Positions 41,705 through 50,828 of a stretch of 64,000 nt of DNA are shown in pieces. The translations under genes and the position numbers were made by a program. The notes beneath the pieces were generated by a model. It did not search any database, was not told the origin of the DNA, and worked only from the letters and a program-made list of their open reading frames with translations. Origin of the DNA: Stenotrophomonas sp. 364 (GTDB taxonomy: Bacteria; Pseudomonadota; Gammaproteobacteria; Xanthomonadales; Xanthomonadaceae); NCBI RefSeq assembly GCF_009832905.1, contig NZ_CP047135.1, positions 2,954,001 through 3,018,000 of the forward strand. Direction: 5' to 3'. The stretch's first letter is position 1; each line of letters begins with the position of its first letter.

Positions 41705-42712
41705 ATGAGCCTTGGCAGCCCGAACAACGATCTGGTGGTGCTTCGTCCGGAAGGGCTGTATTGCCCCGCCGGCGATTTCCATATCGACCCGTGGCGGCCG
41801 GTGCCGCGTGCGGTGATCACCCATGGCCACGGCGACCACGCGCGCAGTGGCATGGGCCAGTACTACTGCGCCACCGGCAGCGTGCCGATCCTGCGCTGGC
41901 GGCTCGGCGATGTGCCACTGCAGGCGTACGACTACGGCCGCCCGTTCCGGCTGGGGAATGTGGAGGTATCGCTGCATTCGGCCGGGCACGTGCTGGGCTC
42001 GGCGCAGGTGCGCATCGACGATGGCGAGCAGGTCTGGGTCGCCTCGGGCGACTACAAGCGCCAGCCGGACCCCACCTGCGCGCCGTTCGACGTAGTGCCC
42101 TGCGATGTATTCATCACCGAGGCCACCTTCGCCCTGCCCATCTACCGCTGGCAGGACACTGCCGAGGTGGCGGCCGAGATCGTGGCATGGCGGCACGAGT
42201 GCGCCGCACGCGGCGAAGCGGCCATCCTGCTCTGCTACGCGCTGGGCAAGGCGCAGCGGGTGCTGGCCGAACTGCTGCCGCTGGATGACCAGCCGGCCTG
42301 GCTGCATGGCGCCATTGCCAACGGCGTGGCGGTGTACCGGCAGGCGGGCATCGCCATGCTGGACACCCATACCGTGGCCGAACAGGGCCGCCAACCCGAC
42401 GCCGCCGGGAAACTGATCCTGGCGCCGCCGTCGGCCGCCGGCACCCCGTGGCTGCGGCGCTTCGGCAAGCATCAGCTGGGCTTCGCATCGGGCTGGATGC
42501 GGTTGCGCGGCAACCGCCGCCGACGCAACTACGACCGCGGTTTCGTGGTCTCCGACCATGCCGACTGGCCGGCCCTGCTGCAGACCATCACCGAGACCGG
42601 CGCGCGGCGGGTGATCGCCACCCACGGCAACACCGATGCGCTGATTCCCTTCCTGCGCGAACGGGGCATCGCCGCCGAAGCGTTCCGCACCGATTTCGGG
42701 AGCGAGGAATGA
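41705..42712 (+). CDS. Ligase-associated DNA exonuclease (metallo-beta-lactamase fold)
   Basis: A 335-residue metallo-beta-lactamase/beta-CASP protein. The metal motif HGHGDHARSG is near residues 40-49, and further ligands are seen in HSAGHVLGSAQ and SGDYKRQ. The family (Exo) is a manganese-dependent 5' exonuclease encoded with an ATP-dependent ligase. It begins a four-gene operon and overlaps the ligase start by ATGA. It should trim DNA ends before repair. Confidence 0.92.
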   Translation: MSLGSPNNDLVVLRPEGLYCPAGDFHIDPWRPVPRAVITHGHGDHARSGMGQYYCATGSVPILRWRLGDVPLQAYDYGRPFRLGNVEVSLHSAGHVLGSAQVRIDDGEQVWVASGDYKRQPDPTCAPFDVVPCDVFITEATFALPIYRWQDTAEVAAEIVAWRHECAARGEAAILLCYALGKAQRVLAELLPLDDQPAWLHGAIANGVAVYRQAGIAMLDTHTVAEQGRQPDAAGKLILAPPSAAGTPWLRRFGKHQLGFASGWMRLRGNRRRRNYDRGFVVSDHADWPALLQTITETGARRVIATHGNTDALIPFLRERGIAAEAFRTDFGSEE

Positions 42713-44313
42713 AGGCCTTCGCCGCCCTCTACCAGCGCCTGGACCGCAGCACCGCCACGCTCGACAAGCGTGCCGCGCTGGTTGCCTATTTCCGCGATGC
42801 GCGCCCGCACGACGCCGCGTGGGCGCTGTACCTGCTCAGCGGCGGCAAGGTGGGCGGCGCGCGCCGCAAGATCGCCGCCAGCGGTGAACTGCGCGCGTGG
42901 ATCAGCGATGCGTCCGGATTGCCGCCGTGGCTGGTGGAAGACAGCTACGAACAAGTGGGGGACCTCGCCGAAACCCTGACCCTGCTGCTGGATGATCCCC
43001 CCCAACGCAGCCCGGATCGGCCCTTGGCCGAATGGATCGAAACGCATCTGCTGGCGGTAGCCAACCAACCCGAACCGGTGCGCCACGCCGCGGTGCTGGA
43101 CGGCTGGCGGCAGCTGCCGGCCGATGAACGCCTGGTGTTCAACAAACTGCTCACCGGCGCACTCCGTGTAGGCGTTTCGCAGCGACTGGTACAGCAGGCG
43201 TTGGCCGAACTGTCCGGCATCGACATCGCACGCATCGCGCAGCGCATGCTCGGCGAGTGGGTCCCCTCCCCCGGGCTGCTCGCCGCGCTGCTGTCGCCGC
43301 AGGAGCGCCCGGAAGACCGCCAGCAGCCGTATCCCTTCTTCCTGGCCTCGCCGCTGGAAGCCGAGGTCGAGAGCCTCGGGCCGATCACCGACTGGGTACT
43401 GGAATGGAAGTGGGATGGCATCCGCCTGCAGCTGCTGCGGCGCAAGGGCGAGGCCGCGCTGTGGTCACGCGGCGAAGAACGCCTGGACGGACGTTTCCCG
43501 GAAATCGAAGCGGCGGCCATGGCGCTACCCGATGGCTGCGTGATCGATGGCGAGCTGCTGGCCTGGCGCGACGGCGATGCGCAGCCGCTGCCGTTCACCG
43601 CGCTGCAGACGCGCATCCAGCGTCGCAAGCCCGGGCCGAAGACACTGCGCGACACGCCGGTGCGCGTGCTCGCCTATGACCTGCTCGAGATCGACGGCGA
43701 GGACCTGCGAACGCAGCCCCTGCACGCCCGACGCGCACGCCTGGCGGCCCTGCTGCAGGCACTGGACGATCCGCGCATCGTGCTCTCGCCCACGCTGGCG
43801 GCCAACGACTGGCCCGACGCCGCGGCGCAACGCGCGCAGGCACGCGAGCGCGGCGTGGAAGGGCTGATGCTCAAGCGCCACGATTCGCTGTACCAGAGCG
43901 GGCGCCGACGCGGCGACTGGTGGAAGTGGAAGATCGATCCGCTCACCATCGATGCGGTGATGATCTACGCGCAGGCCGGGCATGGCCGGCGCAGCACGCT
44001 CTACACCGACTACACCTTCGGGGTGTGGAACGGGGACACGCTGGTGCCCGTCGCCAAGGCGTACTCCGGGTTGGACGACACGGAAATCCTCGCGCTTGAT
44101 CGCTGGATACGGGCCAACACCGTGGAGCGTTTCGGGCCGGTGCGCAGCGTGCGCGGTGAACAGGTGTTCGAACTGGGCTTTGAAGCGGTCAACCGCAGTA
44201 CCCGGCACAAATCCGGTATCGCGGTGCGCTTTCCGCGCATCCTGCGCTGGCGTCGGGACAAGCCGGCCAGTGAGGCCGATACGCTGGCCCAGCTGCAGGC
44301 CCTGGCGCGGTGA
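42709..44313 (+). CDS. ATP-dependent DNA ligase of the Lhr-linked repair operon
   Basis: A 534-residue ligase with an N-terminal DNA-binding domain, then the nucleotidyl transferase core. Adenylated lysine K234 lies in EWKWDGIR, followed by SRGEERLDGRFPE, VIDGELLAW and KWKIDPL motifs, then an OB domain. It seals nicks using ATP, unlike the NAD-dependent housekeeping LigA. The start overlaps the exonuclease stop, and the end overlaps the helicase GTG, so the operon is tightly coupled. Confidence 0.93.
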   Translation: MKAFAALYQRLDRSTATLDKRAALVAYFRDARPHDAAWALYLLSGGKVGGARRKIAASGELRAWISDASGLPPWLVEDSYEQVGDLAETLTLLLDDPPQRSPDRPLAEWIETHLLAVANQPEPVRHAAVLDGWRQLPADERLVFNKLLTGALRVGVSQRLVQQALAELSGIDIARIAQRMLGEWVPSPGLLAALLSPQERPEDRQQPYPFFLASPLEAEVESLGPITDWVLEWKWDGIRLQLLRRKGEAALWSRGEERLDGRFPEIEAAAMALPDGCVIDGELLAWRDGDAQPLPFTALQTRIQRRKPGPKTLRDTPVRVLAYDLLEIDGEDLRTQPLHARRARLAALLQALDDPRIVLSPTLAANDWPDAAAQRAQARERGVEGLMLKRHDSLYQSGRRRGDWWKWKIDPLTIDAVMIYAQAGHGRRSTLYTDYTFGVWNGDTLVPVAKAYSGLDDTEILALDRWIRANTVERFGPVRSVRGEQVFELGFEAVNRSTRHKSGIAVRFPRILRWRRDKPASEADTLAQLQALAR

Positions 44314-46775
44314 CGCGGCGCGAAGCGATGGCGCGGCTGGTTGACTGGTTTGCCAGCCGCGGCTGGGCACCGCTGCCCTTCCAGAAGAACGTGTGGCGCC
44401 AGTATCTGTCGGGCGCCTCCGGGCTGTTGCACACGCCCACCGGCAGCGGCAAGACCCTGGCCGTGTTCGGTGGCCCGTTGCTGCAGGCGTTGAGCGCCCC
44501 GCGCCCGGCGCCCGCCGGTGGACGCGCGCGCAAAGCGGTGCCGGCCCTGCAGGTGCTGTGGATCACCCCGTTGCGCGCGCTGGCCGCCGATACCGCCCGT
44601 GCCCTGCGCGAACCGCTGGGCGCGCTGGGGCTGGACTGGCAGGTGGGGCTGCGCACCGGCGATGCCAGCGCGCGGGACAAGCGGCTGGCGCGCGAGGGCC
44701 GCGTGGATGTGCTGGTCACCACGCCGGAATCGCTGGCGCTGCTGCTCAGCTACCCCGACGGCCTGGCGAAGATGCGCCAGCTGCGCTGCGTGGTGGTCGA
44801 CGAATGGCACGAACTTCTGGGTAACAAGCGCGGCGTGCTGCTGCAGTTGAACCTGCGGCGGCTGCGCGATGCGCTGCCCGCGCTGCAGGTGTGGGGCCTG
44901 TCGGCGACGCTGGGCAATCTCGAGCAGGCGCGCGACGTGCTGCTGCCCGATGTTCCCGATGCCCCGCTGGTGGCAGGTGCACGGCCGCGCCCGGTGCATC
45001 TGGACACCCTGCTGCCCGCCCACGGCGAACGCTTCCCGTGGGCCGGCCACCTGGGCTTGTCGCAATTGCAGCGCGTGCTGGAAAAGCTGCTGACGGTGCG
45101 CACCAGCCTGCTGTTCACCAACACCCGCGCCCAGGCCGAGCTGTGGCACCAGGCGCTGGCGGCGGTATGGCCGGAAGATCCGTCCACGCTGGCGCTGCAC
45201 CACGGTTCGTTGGACCCCGCCGTGCGCCGCCACGCCGAACAGGGCCTGCGCGAGGGCCAGCTGCGCTGCGTGGTGGCCACCTCCAGCCTGGATCTGGGCG
45301 TGGACTTCCCGGCGGTGGACCAGGTGCTGCAGATCGGCAGCCCGAAAGGCATTGCGCGGCTGCTGCAGCGCGCCGGGCGTGCGCGGCACCGGCCGGGCGA
45401 ATCGGGCACGCTGGTGTGCGTGCCCTCGCATGCGCTGGAGCTGGTTGAATACGCCGCGGCACGGCATGCACTGGCGGCTGGCGTGATCGAAGCGCGCCGC
45501 CCGCCCACGCTGTCGCTGGACGTGCTGGCCCAGCATTGCGTGAGCTGCGCGCTGGGCGGTGGCTTCGAACCTGACGCCCTGTTCGCGCAGGTCCGCCGTA
45601 CCCACGCATTCGCGGCACTGGACGCCACGCAGTGGCAGGGCGTGCTGGAGTTCATCGTGCAGGGCGGTCGTGCGCTGTCGCAGTATCCGGATTTCCACAA
45701 GGTGGTGCGCGACGAGGACGGCGTGTACCGCGTGCACGACCGGCGCGTAGCGCTGCGCCACCGCTTGTCGATCGGCACCATCACCAGCGATGGCAGCGTG
45801 AGCGTGCAGTTCCTGCGCGGCGGCCGGTTGGGCGCGGTGGAAGAGCAGTTTCTGGGGCGGCTGCGCCCGGGTGATCGCTTCCAGTTCGCCGGGCGCCTGC
45901 TGGAACTGGTGCGGCTGGAGAACCTTACCGCCTACGTGCGCCTGGCCAAGGGCGGCGATGGGCTGGTGCCGCGCTGGCAGGGCGGCCGGCTGCCGCTGTC
46001 TGAAGCGCTGGGGCAGGAAATGGAAGCGGTCTTCGCCGCACCGCCGGCATCACCGGAGATGCGCTGGCTGGCGCCCCTGCTCACCCTGCAGTCGCGCATC
46101 TCGATGCTGCCGGGCCCGACGTCGTTGCTGGTGGAAATGGTGCGCCGTCGCGAGGGACAGTTCGTGTTCGTGTATCCGTTCGCCGGGCGACAGGTCAACG
46201 AAGGCGTCGCCGCGCTGATGGCACTGCGCCTGGCCCGGCTGCAGCCCAACACGCTGGGCTACGCGGCCAACGACTACGGCTTCGTGCTGGCGCCGGCACG
46301 CCCGGTCGACCTGGACGTGGCCGGCCTGCGCGTTTTGCTGCAGCCTGCGGGACTGTTGGACGACCTGCGCGACAGCCTCAACCTGGCCGAGCTGGCCCGC
46401 CGTCAGTTCCGCGATATCGCGCGGGTTTCGGGCATGCTGGTGCCGGCGCTGCCCGGCCGCACTCCACGCAGCCTGCGCCAACTGCAGGCCTCCAGCGGCC
46501 TGCTCTACGACGTGCTGCGCCAGCACGATCCGGACCACATCCTGCTGGGCCTGGCCGATCGCGAAGTGCTGCACGGCCAACTCGACCTGGACAGCCTGGC
46601 GGCCACGCTGCAGCGCCTGCAGGCGCGTACGCTGTGCCTGCAGGCGCCGCGCACCCTGGGCCCGCTCTCATTTCCGCTGTGGGCCGAACGCCTGCGTGGC
46701 CAGCTCAGCAATGAAGACTGGAAAACCCGCGTCAAACGCGCTGCCGCGCAATTGGAGACCCGCCATGGCACCTGA
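44310..46775 (+). CDS. Ligase-associated Lhr-type DEXH helicase
   Basis: An 821-residue superfamily 2 helicase. Motif I is TPTGSGKT at about residues 42-49, motif II is VVDEWHELL, and motif III is GLSATLGN. The second RecA domain contains VVATSSLDLGVDFP and QRAGRARH. The C-terminal part is the Lhr winged-helix and beta region. It is the core type (about 820 residues), without the long extension of full Lhr, and should translocate 3' to 5' on single-stranded DNA. A GTG start overlaps the ligase stop. An ATG at 44328 is an alternative. Confidence 0.92.
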   Translation: MTRREAMARLVDWFASRGWAPLPFQKNVWRQYLSGASGLLHTPTGSGKTLAVFGGPLLQALSAPRPAPAGGRARKAVPALQVLWITPLRALAADTARALREPLGALGLDWQVGLRTGDASARDKRLAREGRVDVLVTTPESLALLLSYPDGLAKMRQLRCVVVDEWHELLGNKRGVLLQLNLRRLRDALPALQVWGLSATLGNLEQARDVLLPDVPDAPLVAGARPRPVHLDTLLPAHGERFPWAGHLGLSQLQRVLEKLLTVRTSLLFTNTRAQAELWHQALAAVWPEDPSTLALHHGSLDPAVRRHAEQGLREGQLRCVVATSSLDLGVDFPAVDQVLQIGSPKGIARLLQRAGRARHRPGESGTLVCVPSHALELVEYAAARHALAAGVIEARRPPTLSLDVLAQHCVSCALGGGFEPDALFAQVRRTHAFAALDATQWQGVLEFIVQGGRALSQYPDFHKVVRDEDGVYRVHDRRVALRHRLSIGTITSDGSVSVQFLRGGRLGAVEEQFLGRLRPGDRFQFAGRLLELVRLENLTAYVRLAKGGDGLVPRWQGGRLPLSEALGQEMEAVFAAPPASPEMRWLAPLLTLQSRISMLPGPTSLLVEMVRRREGQFVFVYPFAGRQVNEGVAALMALRLARLQPNTLGYAANDYGFVLAPARPVDLDVAGLRVLLQPAGLLDDLRDSLNLAELARRQFRDIARVSGMLVPALPGRTPRSLRQLQASSGLLYDVLRQHDPDHILLGLADREVLHGQLDLDSLAATLQRLQARTLCLQAPRTLGPLSFPLWAERLRGQLSNEDWKTRVKRAAAQLETRHGT

Positions 46776-47409
46776 GTTGCCCACCCCGCTCGCCGGCGAG
46801 CAGGTCCTGCTGCTGGGCGCCCGCGCGCTCTACTGGCCCGCGCGCAAGGCGCTGCTGATCGCCGACCTGCACCTGGGCAAGGCCGACGTGTTCCGGCGAG
46901 CGGGCATCGGCCTGCCCAGCGGCGGCACCGGCGACGACCTGGAACGCCTGTCGACGCTGCTGCAGCAGCACGCCGTGGATACGTTGTGGATTCTCGGCGA
47001 CGTGCTGCATGGCGCAGCGCATCGGGCCGCGTGGTACCGGCAGTGGCAAGGTTGGCGCGAGCAGCACGCCACGTTGGAGATCGGCGCCTTGGCCGGCAAT
47101 CACGACCGCGCGTTGCCCAAGGCTGATCTCGGCCTCACGCTGCTCGGTGAACAGCTGCAGGTCGGCCCGTTTCTACTGCGCCACGATCCGCACCCGCACC
47201 CGTCGCTGCATGTGCTGTGCGGGCATGTGCATCCGCTGGCCCGTCTGCCGGGCATGCAGCGGCGCTGGCCCGCGTTCTGGCTGCGTGAGAGGTTGACGGT
47301 GCTGCCGGCCTACTCGCGGTTTACCGCGGGCATCGCGCCGGTCCTTGCCAGCGGCGAACGGCTGGTGGCCTGTGTGGAAGACGAGGCCATTGCATTGCCG
47401 GCGCGCTGA
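46765..47409 (+). CDS. pdeM: Ligase-associated DNA damage response phosphoesterase PdeM
   Basis: A 214-residue calcineurin-like phosphoesterase. Its metal ligands appear in order: ADLHLGKAD, ILGDVLHG, AGNHDRAL and CGHVHP. It starts 11 bases before the helicase stop. With exonuclease, ligase and helicase it completes the known four-gene repair cluster. The biochemical role of Pde (phosphodiesterase or endonuclease) is the least defined of the four. Confidence 0.92.
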   Translation: MAPELPTPLAGEQVLLLGARALYWPARKALLIADLHLGKADVFRRAGIGLPSGGTGDDLERLSTLLQQHAVDTLWILGDVLHGAAHRAAWYRQWQGWREQHATLEIGALAGNHDRALPKADLGLTLLGEQLQVGPFLLRHDPHPHPSLHVLCGHVHPLARLPGMQRRWPAFWLRERLTVLPAYSRFTAGIAPVLASGERLVACVEDEAIALPAR

Positions 47410-47433
47410 GCCACCGGCATCAGGCAACCTGCG

Positions 47434-47700
47434 TTACGCGGCGGCCAGCACCTGCGGCATCAACTGGATCTCCGACCGCGGTGGATCCGGTCGAACTGGC
47501 CGCCGTTGAATGTCGGTCAGCATCGCGTGTGCGGCATCGCGGATGCGGCGGTGGTGCTCGGGTGCGGTGTGCGTGATCAGGCTGGTGACATGGAACTCGA
47601 AAATGTCGTGCATCACGTCGGGCTGATCCTCATGCAGCATCTGCAGCAGTCCGTGCAATTTGCAGATCTCAGCATCCAGGATTTCGGCCGGGAACAGCAT
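47434..47700 (-). CDS. Small protein of unknown function
   Basis: An 88-residue protein rich in His and Met (LHGLLQMLHEDQPDVMHDIFEFHV and TAPEHHRRIRDAAHAML). The ATG at 47700 is chosen because AAGGAG lies six bases upstream, while ATG 47706 directly abuts that site. It is cytoplasmic with no known domain. It converges on pdeM. Confidence 0.65.
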   Translation of the reverse strand: MLFPAEILDAEICKLHGLLQMLHEDQPDVMHDIFEFHVTSLITHTAPEHHRRIRDAAHAMLTDIQRRPVRPDPPRSEIQLMPQVLAAA

Positions 47701-47810
47701 GTCCATCTCCTTCAGGTAGCGATTGGCAGGTGCACGGGTGTGCGGGGCCAATCGGTTACTTGTGACAGGTCAGGGGTGAGTTCATCGTCCACTCCAGGTT
47801 AAGTGTGTCT

Positions 47811-49094
47811 TCACTCTCCTGGAAATGCCCGCCACGCATGGTTATCAGCAGATGATGCCTGGGCAGCATGTCCACTCATCGCCGCGATGAACCCGGGCGT
47901 GAGCGCCAGTTTGCCGATCCAGCCGCGCTGTGTGCCGCTGAGCACGCGCAGCATGTGGCCGTGTCCACCGGGCATGCGCCCCATCGGCTTGAACAGCACG
48001 TCGCGCGCACGCGCCAGGTTGTCGCGCTCGGATTGGAACAGCGGCGTCAACCAGCGGCTCCAGAAATGGTAGATGGCCACGTGCGCGCGACGCTGCGCCG
48101 CATACGCCTGCAATGCGGCGTCGCGGTCGGTGTGCGCACGCAGTGCATCGCGCAGCGCCAGTGCGTCCATCAGCGCCATGTTCACGCCCTGCCCCAGCTG
48201 CGGGCTCATCGCGTGTGCCGCATCGCCGGCAAGCACCAGGCGCTCGCGGCTCCAGCGCGTCATCACCGCATCGCGGTAACCCGCACGCGCCAGCTGCGCA
48301 CTGTCGCGCACACCGTCCAGGCGCGCGTGCGCCTCGGGCCACAGCGCAGCGATCTCATCGAGCCAACGCTGCAGACCGTCGCGCTCCCATTGCGCGAACT
48401 GCTCGCGCGGCAGGCTCCAGAAGAAGCTCAACCGAGGCTCCGCATCGCCCGGGCGCGTGCCCACCGGCAGCAATCCGATCATCTTGCGCGCGGCCACGTA
48501 GCGCTGGCGCAGCTCATCGGGATAGGCCCAGTCGCCGCGCGGCAACAGGCACCACAGCGCGCCCCACGGATATTCACGATCCAGTTGCGTGGCCTGCACC
48601 TGGGTGCGCAAGGTCGAGGCGGCACCGTCGGCGGCGATCACCAGATCGTAGGGCCCATGCCACTGGCCGCGTGCATCACGCACGCGCCCCTGCACGGCGT
48701 CCACCTCCACGATGCAGGTATCGGCCTGCAGATTGGCGGGGTGCGCCCACGCCTGCGCAAGCAGGGTGAACAGTGCGCCGCGCTGCATGCCGATGCCGTG
48801 CAGGCGTGCATCCAGTCCCGCATAGCCCATCTCCATCACGGTGCGTCCGCAGGGCGTGTCGCCATACAACCGGCGTACCGCTGCGCCATGTGCGAGCACC
48901 TCCGGCAGCAGGTCCATCTGCCACAATACGTCCAGTCCACTGGGCTGCAGCAGAAAGCCGGCACCCACCGGGCCGGGCGCAGCGGCACGCTCAAAGACGT
49001 GCACGTCGTGATGATCGCGTGAAAGAAGAACGGCCAGTGCCTGGCCGGCGGTGCCGTAGCCGACGATGGCGATGGTGCGTCGTTGCGGGTGCAT
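47811..49094 (-). CDS. FAD-dependent monooxygenase (UbiH/salicylate hydroxylase-like)
   Basis: A 427-residue class A flavin monooxygenase. The FAD motif GYGTAGQALAVLLSRD is near residues 12-27, with a DG-like motif VIAADGAAST and the second FAD motif LAGDAAHAMSPQLGQGVNMALMD. Such enzymes use NAD(P)H and oxygen to hydroxylate aromatics, and the substrate cannot be deduced. The ATG at 49094 follows AAGGA. A strong terminator separates it from the upstream cold-shock gene. Confidence 0.88.
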   Translation of the reverse strand: MHPQRRTIAIVGYGTAGQALAVLLSRDHHDVHVFERAAAPGPVGAGFLLQPSGLDVLWQMDLLPEVLAHGAAVRRLYGDTPCGRTVMEMGYAGLDARLHGIGMQRGALFTLLAQAWAHPANLQADTCIVEVDAVQGRVRDARGQWHGPYDLVIAADGAASTLRTQVQATQLDREYPWGALWCLLPRGDWAYPDELRQRYVAARKMIGLLPVGTRPGDAEPRLSFFWSLPREQFAQWERDGLQRWLDEIAALWPEAHARLDGVRDSAQLARAGYRDAVMTRWSRERLVLAGDAAHAMSPQLGQGVNMALMDALALRDALRAHTDRDAALQAYAAQRRAHVAIYHFWSRWLTPLFQSERDNLARARDVLFKPMGRMPGGHGHMLRVLSGTQRGWIGKLALTPGFIAAMSGHAAQASSADNHAWRAFPGE

Positions 49095-49186
49095 GCATGT
49101 CCTTATAGCGTGATGTGCATCACGCGGTGCGCGGAACGCCGACCTTCGATCCAGGCCACGCAGTATCGGCAAACCGGGTGACACCC

Positions 49187-49214
49187 AAAAAAAACCCCGC
49201 CGAAGCGGGGTTTT
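49187..49214 (-). terminator. Rho-independent terminator of the cold-shock gene
   Basis: On the minus strand AAAACCCCGC-TTCG-GCGGGGTTTT followed by more T. It is a ten-base-pair stem with a UUCG loop. Confidence 0.93.
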
Positions 49215-49232
49215 CAATGCGCAGCGTGAGCG

Positions 49233-49439
49233 TTACTCAGCCGGCACGATGTTCGAGGCTTGGGCGCCCTTCGGGCCCTGGGTCACGTCATACGTGACAC
49301 GCTGGCCTTCCTGCAGACTGCGGAAGCCCTTGGAGTTGATCGCGGAGAAGTGCGCGAAGACGTCGGCGCTGCCGTCCTCCGGCGAGATAAAGCCAAATCC
49401 CTTGGCGTCGTTGAACCACTTGACGGTACCGTTCGGCAT
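49233..49439 (-). CDS. CspA family cold-shock protein
   Basis: A 68-residue protein with both RNA-binding motifs, KGFGFI (residues 13-18) and VFAHFSAI (residues 27-34). It is a single cold-shock domain that binds single-stranded RNA and DNA and melts mRNA structure. A GAAGAAGG site and a leader of about 52 bases precede it. The promoter and terminator make it a single-gene unit. The leader is too short for the long CspA thermosensor type. Confidence 0.95.
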   Translation of the reverse strand: MPNGTVKWFNDAKGFGFISPEDGSADVFAHFSAINSKGFRSLQEGQRVTYDVTQGPKGAQASNIVPAE

Positions 49440-49498
49440 GGTGATGCGAGACCTTCTTCAATGAATGGGTGGTGTACGCTCAACCAGCGCACTGGCGG

Positions 49499-49527
49499 AG
49501 TATGCAAAGCTTGCTCCGCAATGACAA
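49499..49527 (-). promoter_or_regulatory. Candidate sigma-70 promoter of the cold-shock gene
   Basis: On the minus strand TTGTCA (49522-49527), 17 bases, CATACT (49499-49504). It lies just beyond the stop of mtnP. Confidence 0.65.
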
Positions 49528-50277
49528 TCACCCCCGCGCCAATTCACCGATCAGCTCGGGCAAACCGGCCGATGCAGCGTCCACGTTGGCCAGTACTTCG
49601 GCCATCGTGATTTCGTCGCCATCACCACAGCCGGCGGCCCAGTTGGCCACGATCGCCAGGCAGGCGTAGTCCAGCCCCAGCTCGCGTGCGAGGCTGGCCT
49701 CGGGCATGCCGGTCATGCCGACCAGGTCGCAGCCATCACGGCGCATCCGCGCAATTTCCGCGTTGGTTTCCAGCCGCGGGCCCTGCGTGGCACCGTAGCA
49801 GCCGCCGTCGTGCAGACGCACGCCGGTGACCTTGGCCGCGGCCAGCACCTTGCTGCGCAGCAGCGGGGTGTAGGGGTGGCCGAAGTCCACGTGCAGCACC
49901 TCGCTGCCGGGCTCTTCACTCAGGGTGGAAATACGGCCCCAGGTGTAGTCGATCAGCTGGTCCGGGCAGGCCAGCACGCGCGGGCCGCAGTGTTCGGTAA
50001 TGCCGCCGACCGTATTGAGCGCCAGCACGCGCGTCGCGCCGATCTGCTGCAATGCGGCAAGGTTTGCGCGGTAGTTGATCTTGTGCGGCGGCAGCGAATG
50101 CCCTTCGCCGTGCCGTGCCAGGAAGGCCACGCGTTGGCCCAGCAGCGTGCCAACCCGGATCGGGCCGGACGGTGTGCCGTAGCGCGTGTCCACCTGGTGG
50201 CTGCTGACGTCGTCGAGCTGGGCCAGTTTGTAGACGCCGGTGCCGCCGATGACGGCCAGTGCGATGTGTTCCATCAT
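49528..50277 (-). CDS. mtnP: S-methyl-5'-thioinosine phosphorylase
   Basis: A 249-residue nucleoside phosphorylase of the MTAP/MTIP family. The phosphate-binding GGTGVYKL is near residues 10-17, and the sugar/base sites appear in LARHGEGHSLPPHKINYRAN and LVGMTGMPEASLARELGLDYACLAIVANWAAG. Pseudomonas-type enzymes prefer methylthioinosine, and the family call follows that group. The start overlaps the hpt stop by ATGA, and an adjacent second ATG (50274) is possible. Pairing with hpt fits purine salvage. Confidence 0.88.
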   Translation of the reverse strand: MMEHIALAVIGGTGVYKLAQLDDVSSHQVDTRYGTPSGPIRVGTLLGQRVAFLARHGEGHSLPPHKINYRANLAALQQIGATRVLALNTVGGITEHCGPRVLACPDQLIDYTWGRISTLSEEPGSEVLHVDFGHPYTPLLRSKVLAAAKVTGVRLHDGGCYGATQGPRLETNAEIARMRRDGCDLVGMTGMPEASLARELGLDYACLAIVANWAAGCGDGDEITMAEVLANVDAASAGLPELIGELARG

Positions 50278-50828
50278 TCCTTCATCGCGTAGATGGCCGG
50301 CACGCAGCGCAGCGTTTCATTGACGTCCATCCCGAAGCCGAACACATAGCGGTCGGGCAGCTCGATACCGGCGTAGTCGGCCTTGACGTCCGGCAGCGCG
50401 CGGTCGTGCTGCTTGACCGTCAGCGCGGCGATGCGCACGTCGGTGGCGCCCTGCTCCAGGCACCAGGTGCGCACGCCCTGGAGGGTGAAGCCTTCATCGA
50501 GGATGTCGTCGACCAGCAGCACGCGGCGGCCGAACAGCGCGGTGGCCGGCTTGTGCTTCCACACCAGCTCGCCGCCGGTGGTTTCACCGCGGTAGCGGGT
50601 GGCATGCAGGTAATCGAACTGCACGTCCTGGCCGCGTGCGCCCAGTTCCAGCGCGAGCTGGCCGGCGAACGGCAGCGCGCCGTGCATGATCGACAGGAAC
50701 AACGGCACTTCGCCCTTGTAATCGCGCGCGATGGCGTCGGCGATGGCGGCGATGGCCGCGTCGATGGTGGGACGGTCGACCAGCAGGTCGGCCTGGGCCA
50801 GGGCCTGGGAAATGGTGAGGTTGGGCAT
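50274..50828 (-). CDS. hpt: Hypoxanthine-guanine phosphoribosyltransferase
   Basis: A 184-residue PRTase that converts hypoxanthine and guanine to IMP and GMP. The PRPP loop is VLLVDDILDEGFTL, and the flexible loop is seen in LDYLHATRYRGETTGG-like sequence. It shares one base with the nagZ stop (TGATG) upstream and overlaps mtnP downstream, so the hypoxanthine released by MtnP can be reclaimed by the product of the same operon. Confidence 0.92.
   Translation of the reverse strand: MPNLTISQALAQADLLVDRPTIDAAIAAIADAIARDYKGEVPLFLSIMHGALPFAGQLALELGARGQDVQFDYLHATRYRGETTGGELVWKHKPATALFGRRVLLVDDILDEGFTLQGVRTWCLEQGATDVRIAALTVKQHDRALPDVKADYAGIELPDRYVFGFGMDVNETLRCVPAIYAMKE

Noticed and set aside
42445..42708. 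Extended start for the ATP-dependent ligase
   Set aside because: The upstream extension runs inside the exonuclease gene, and the ATGA overlap at 42709 gives the normal family start.
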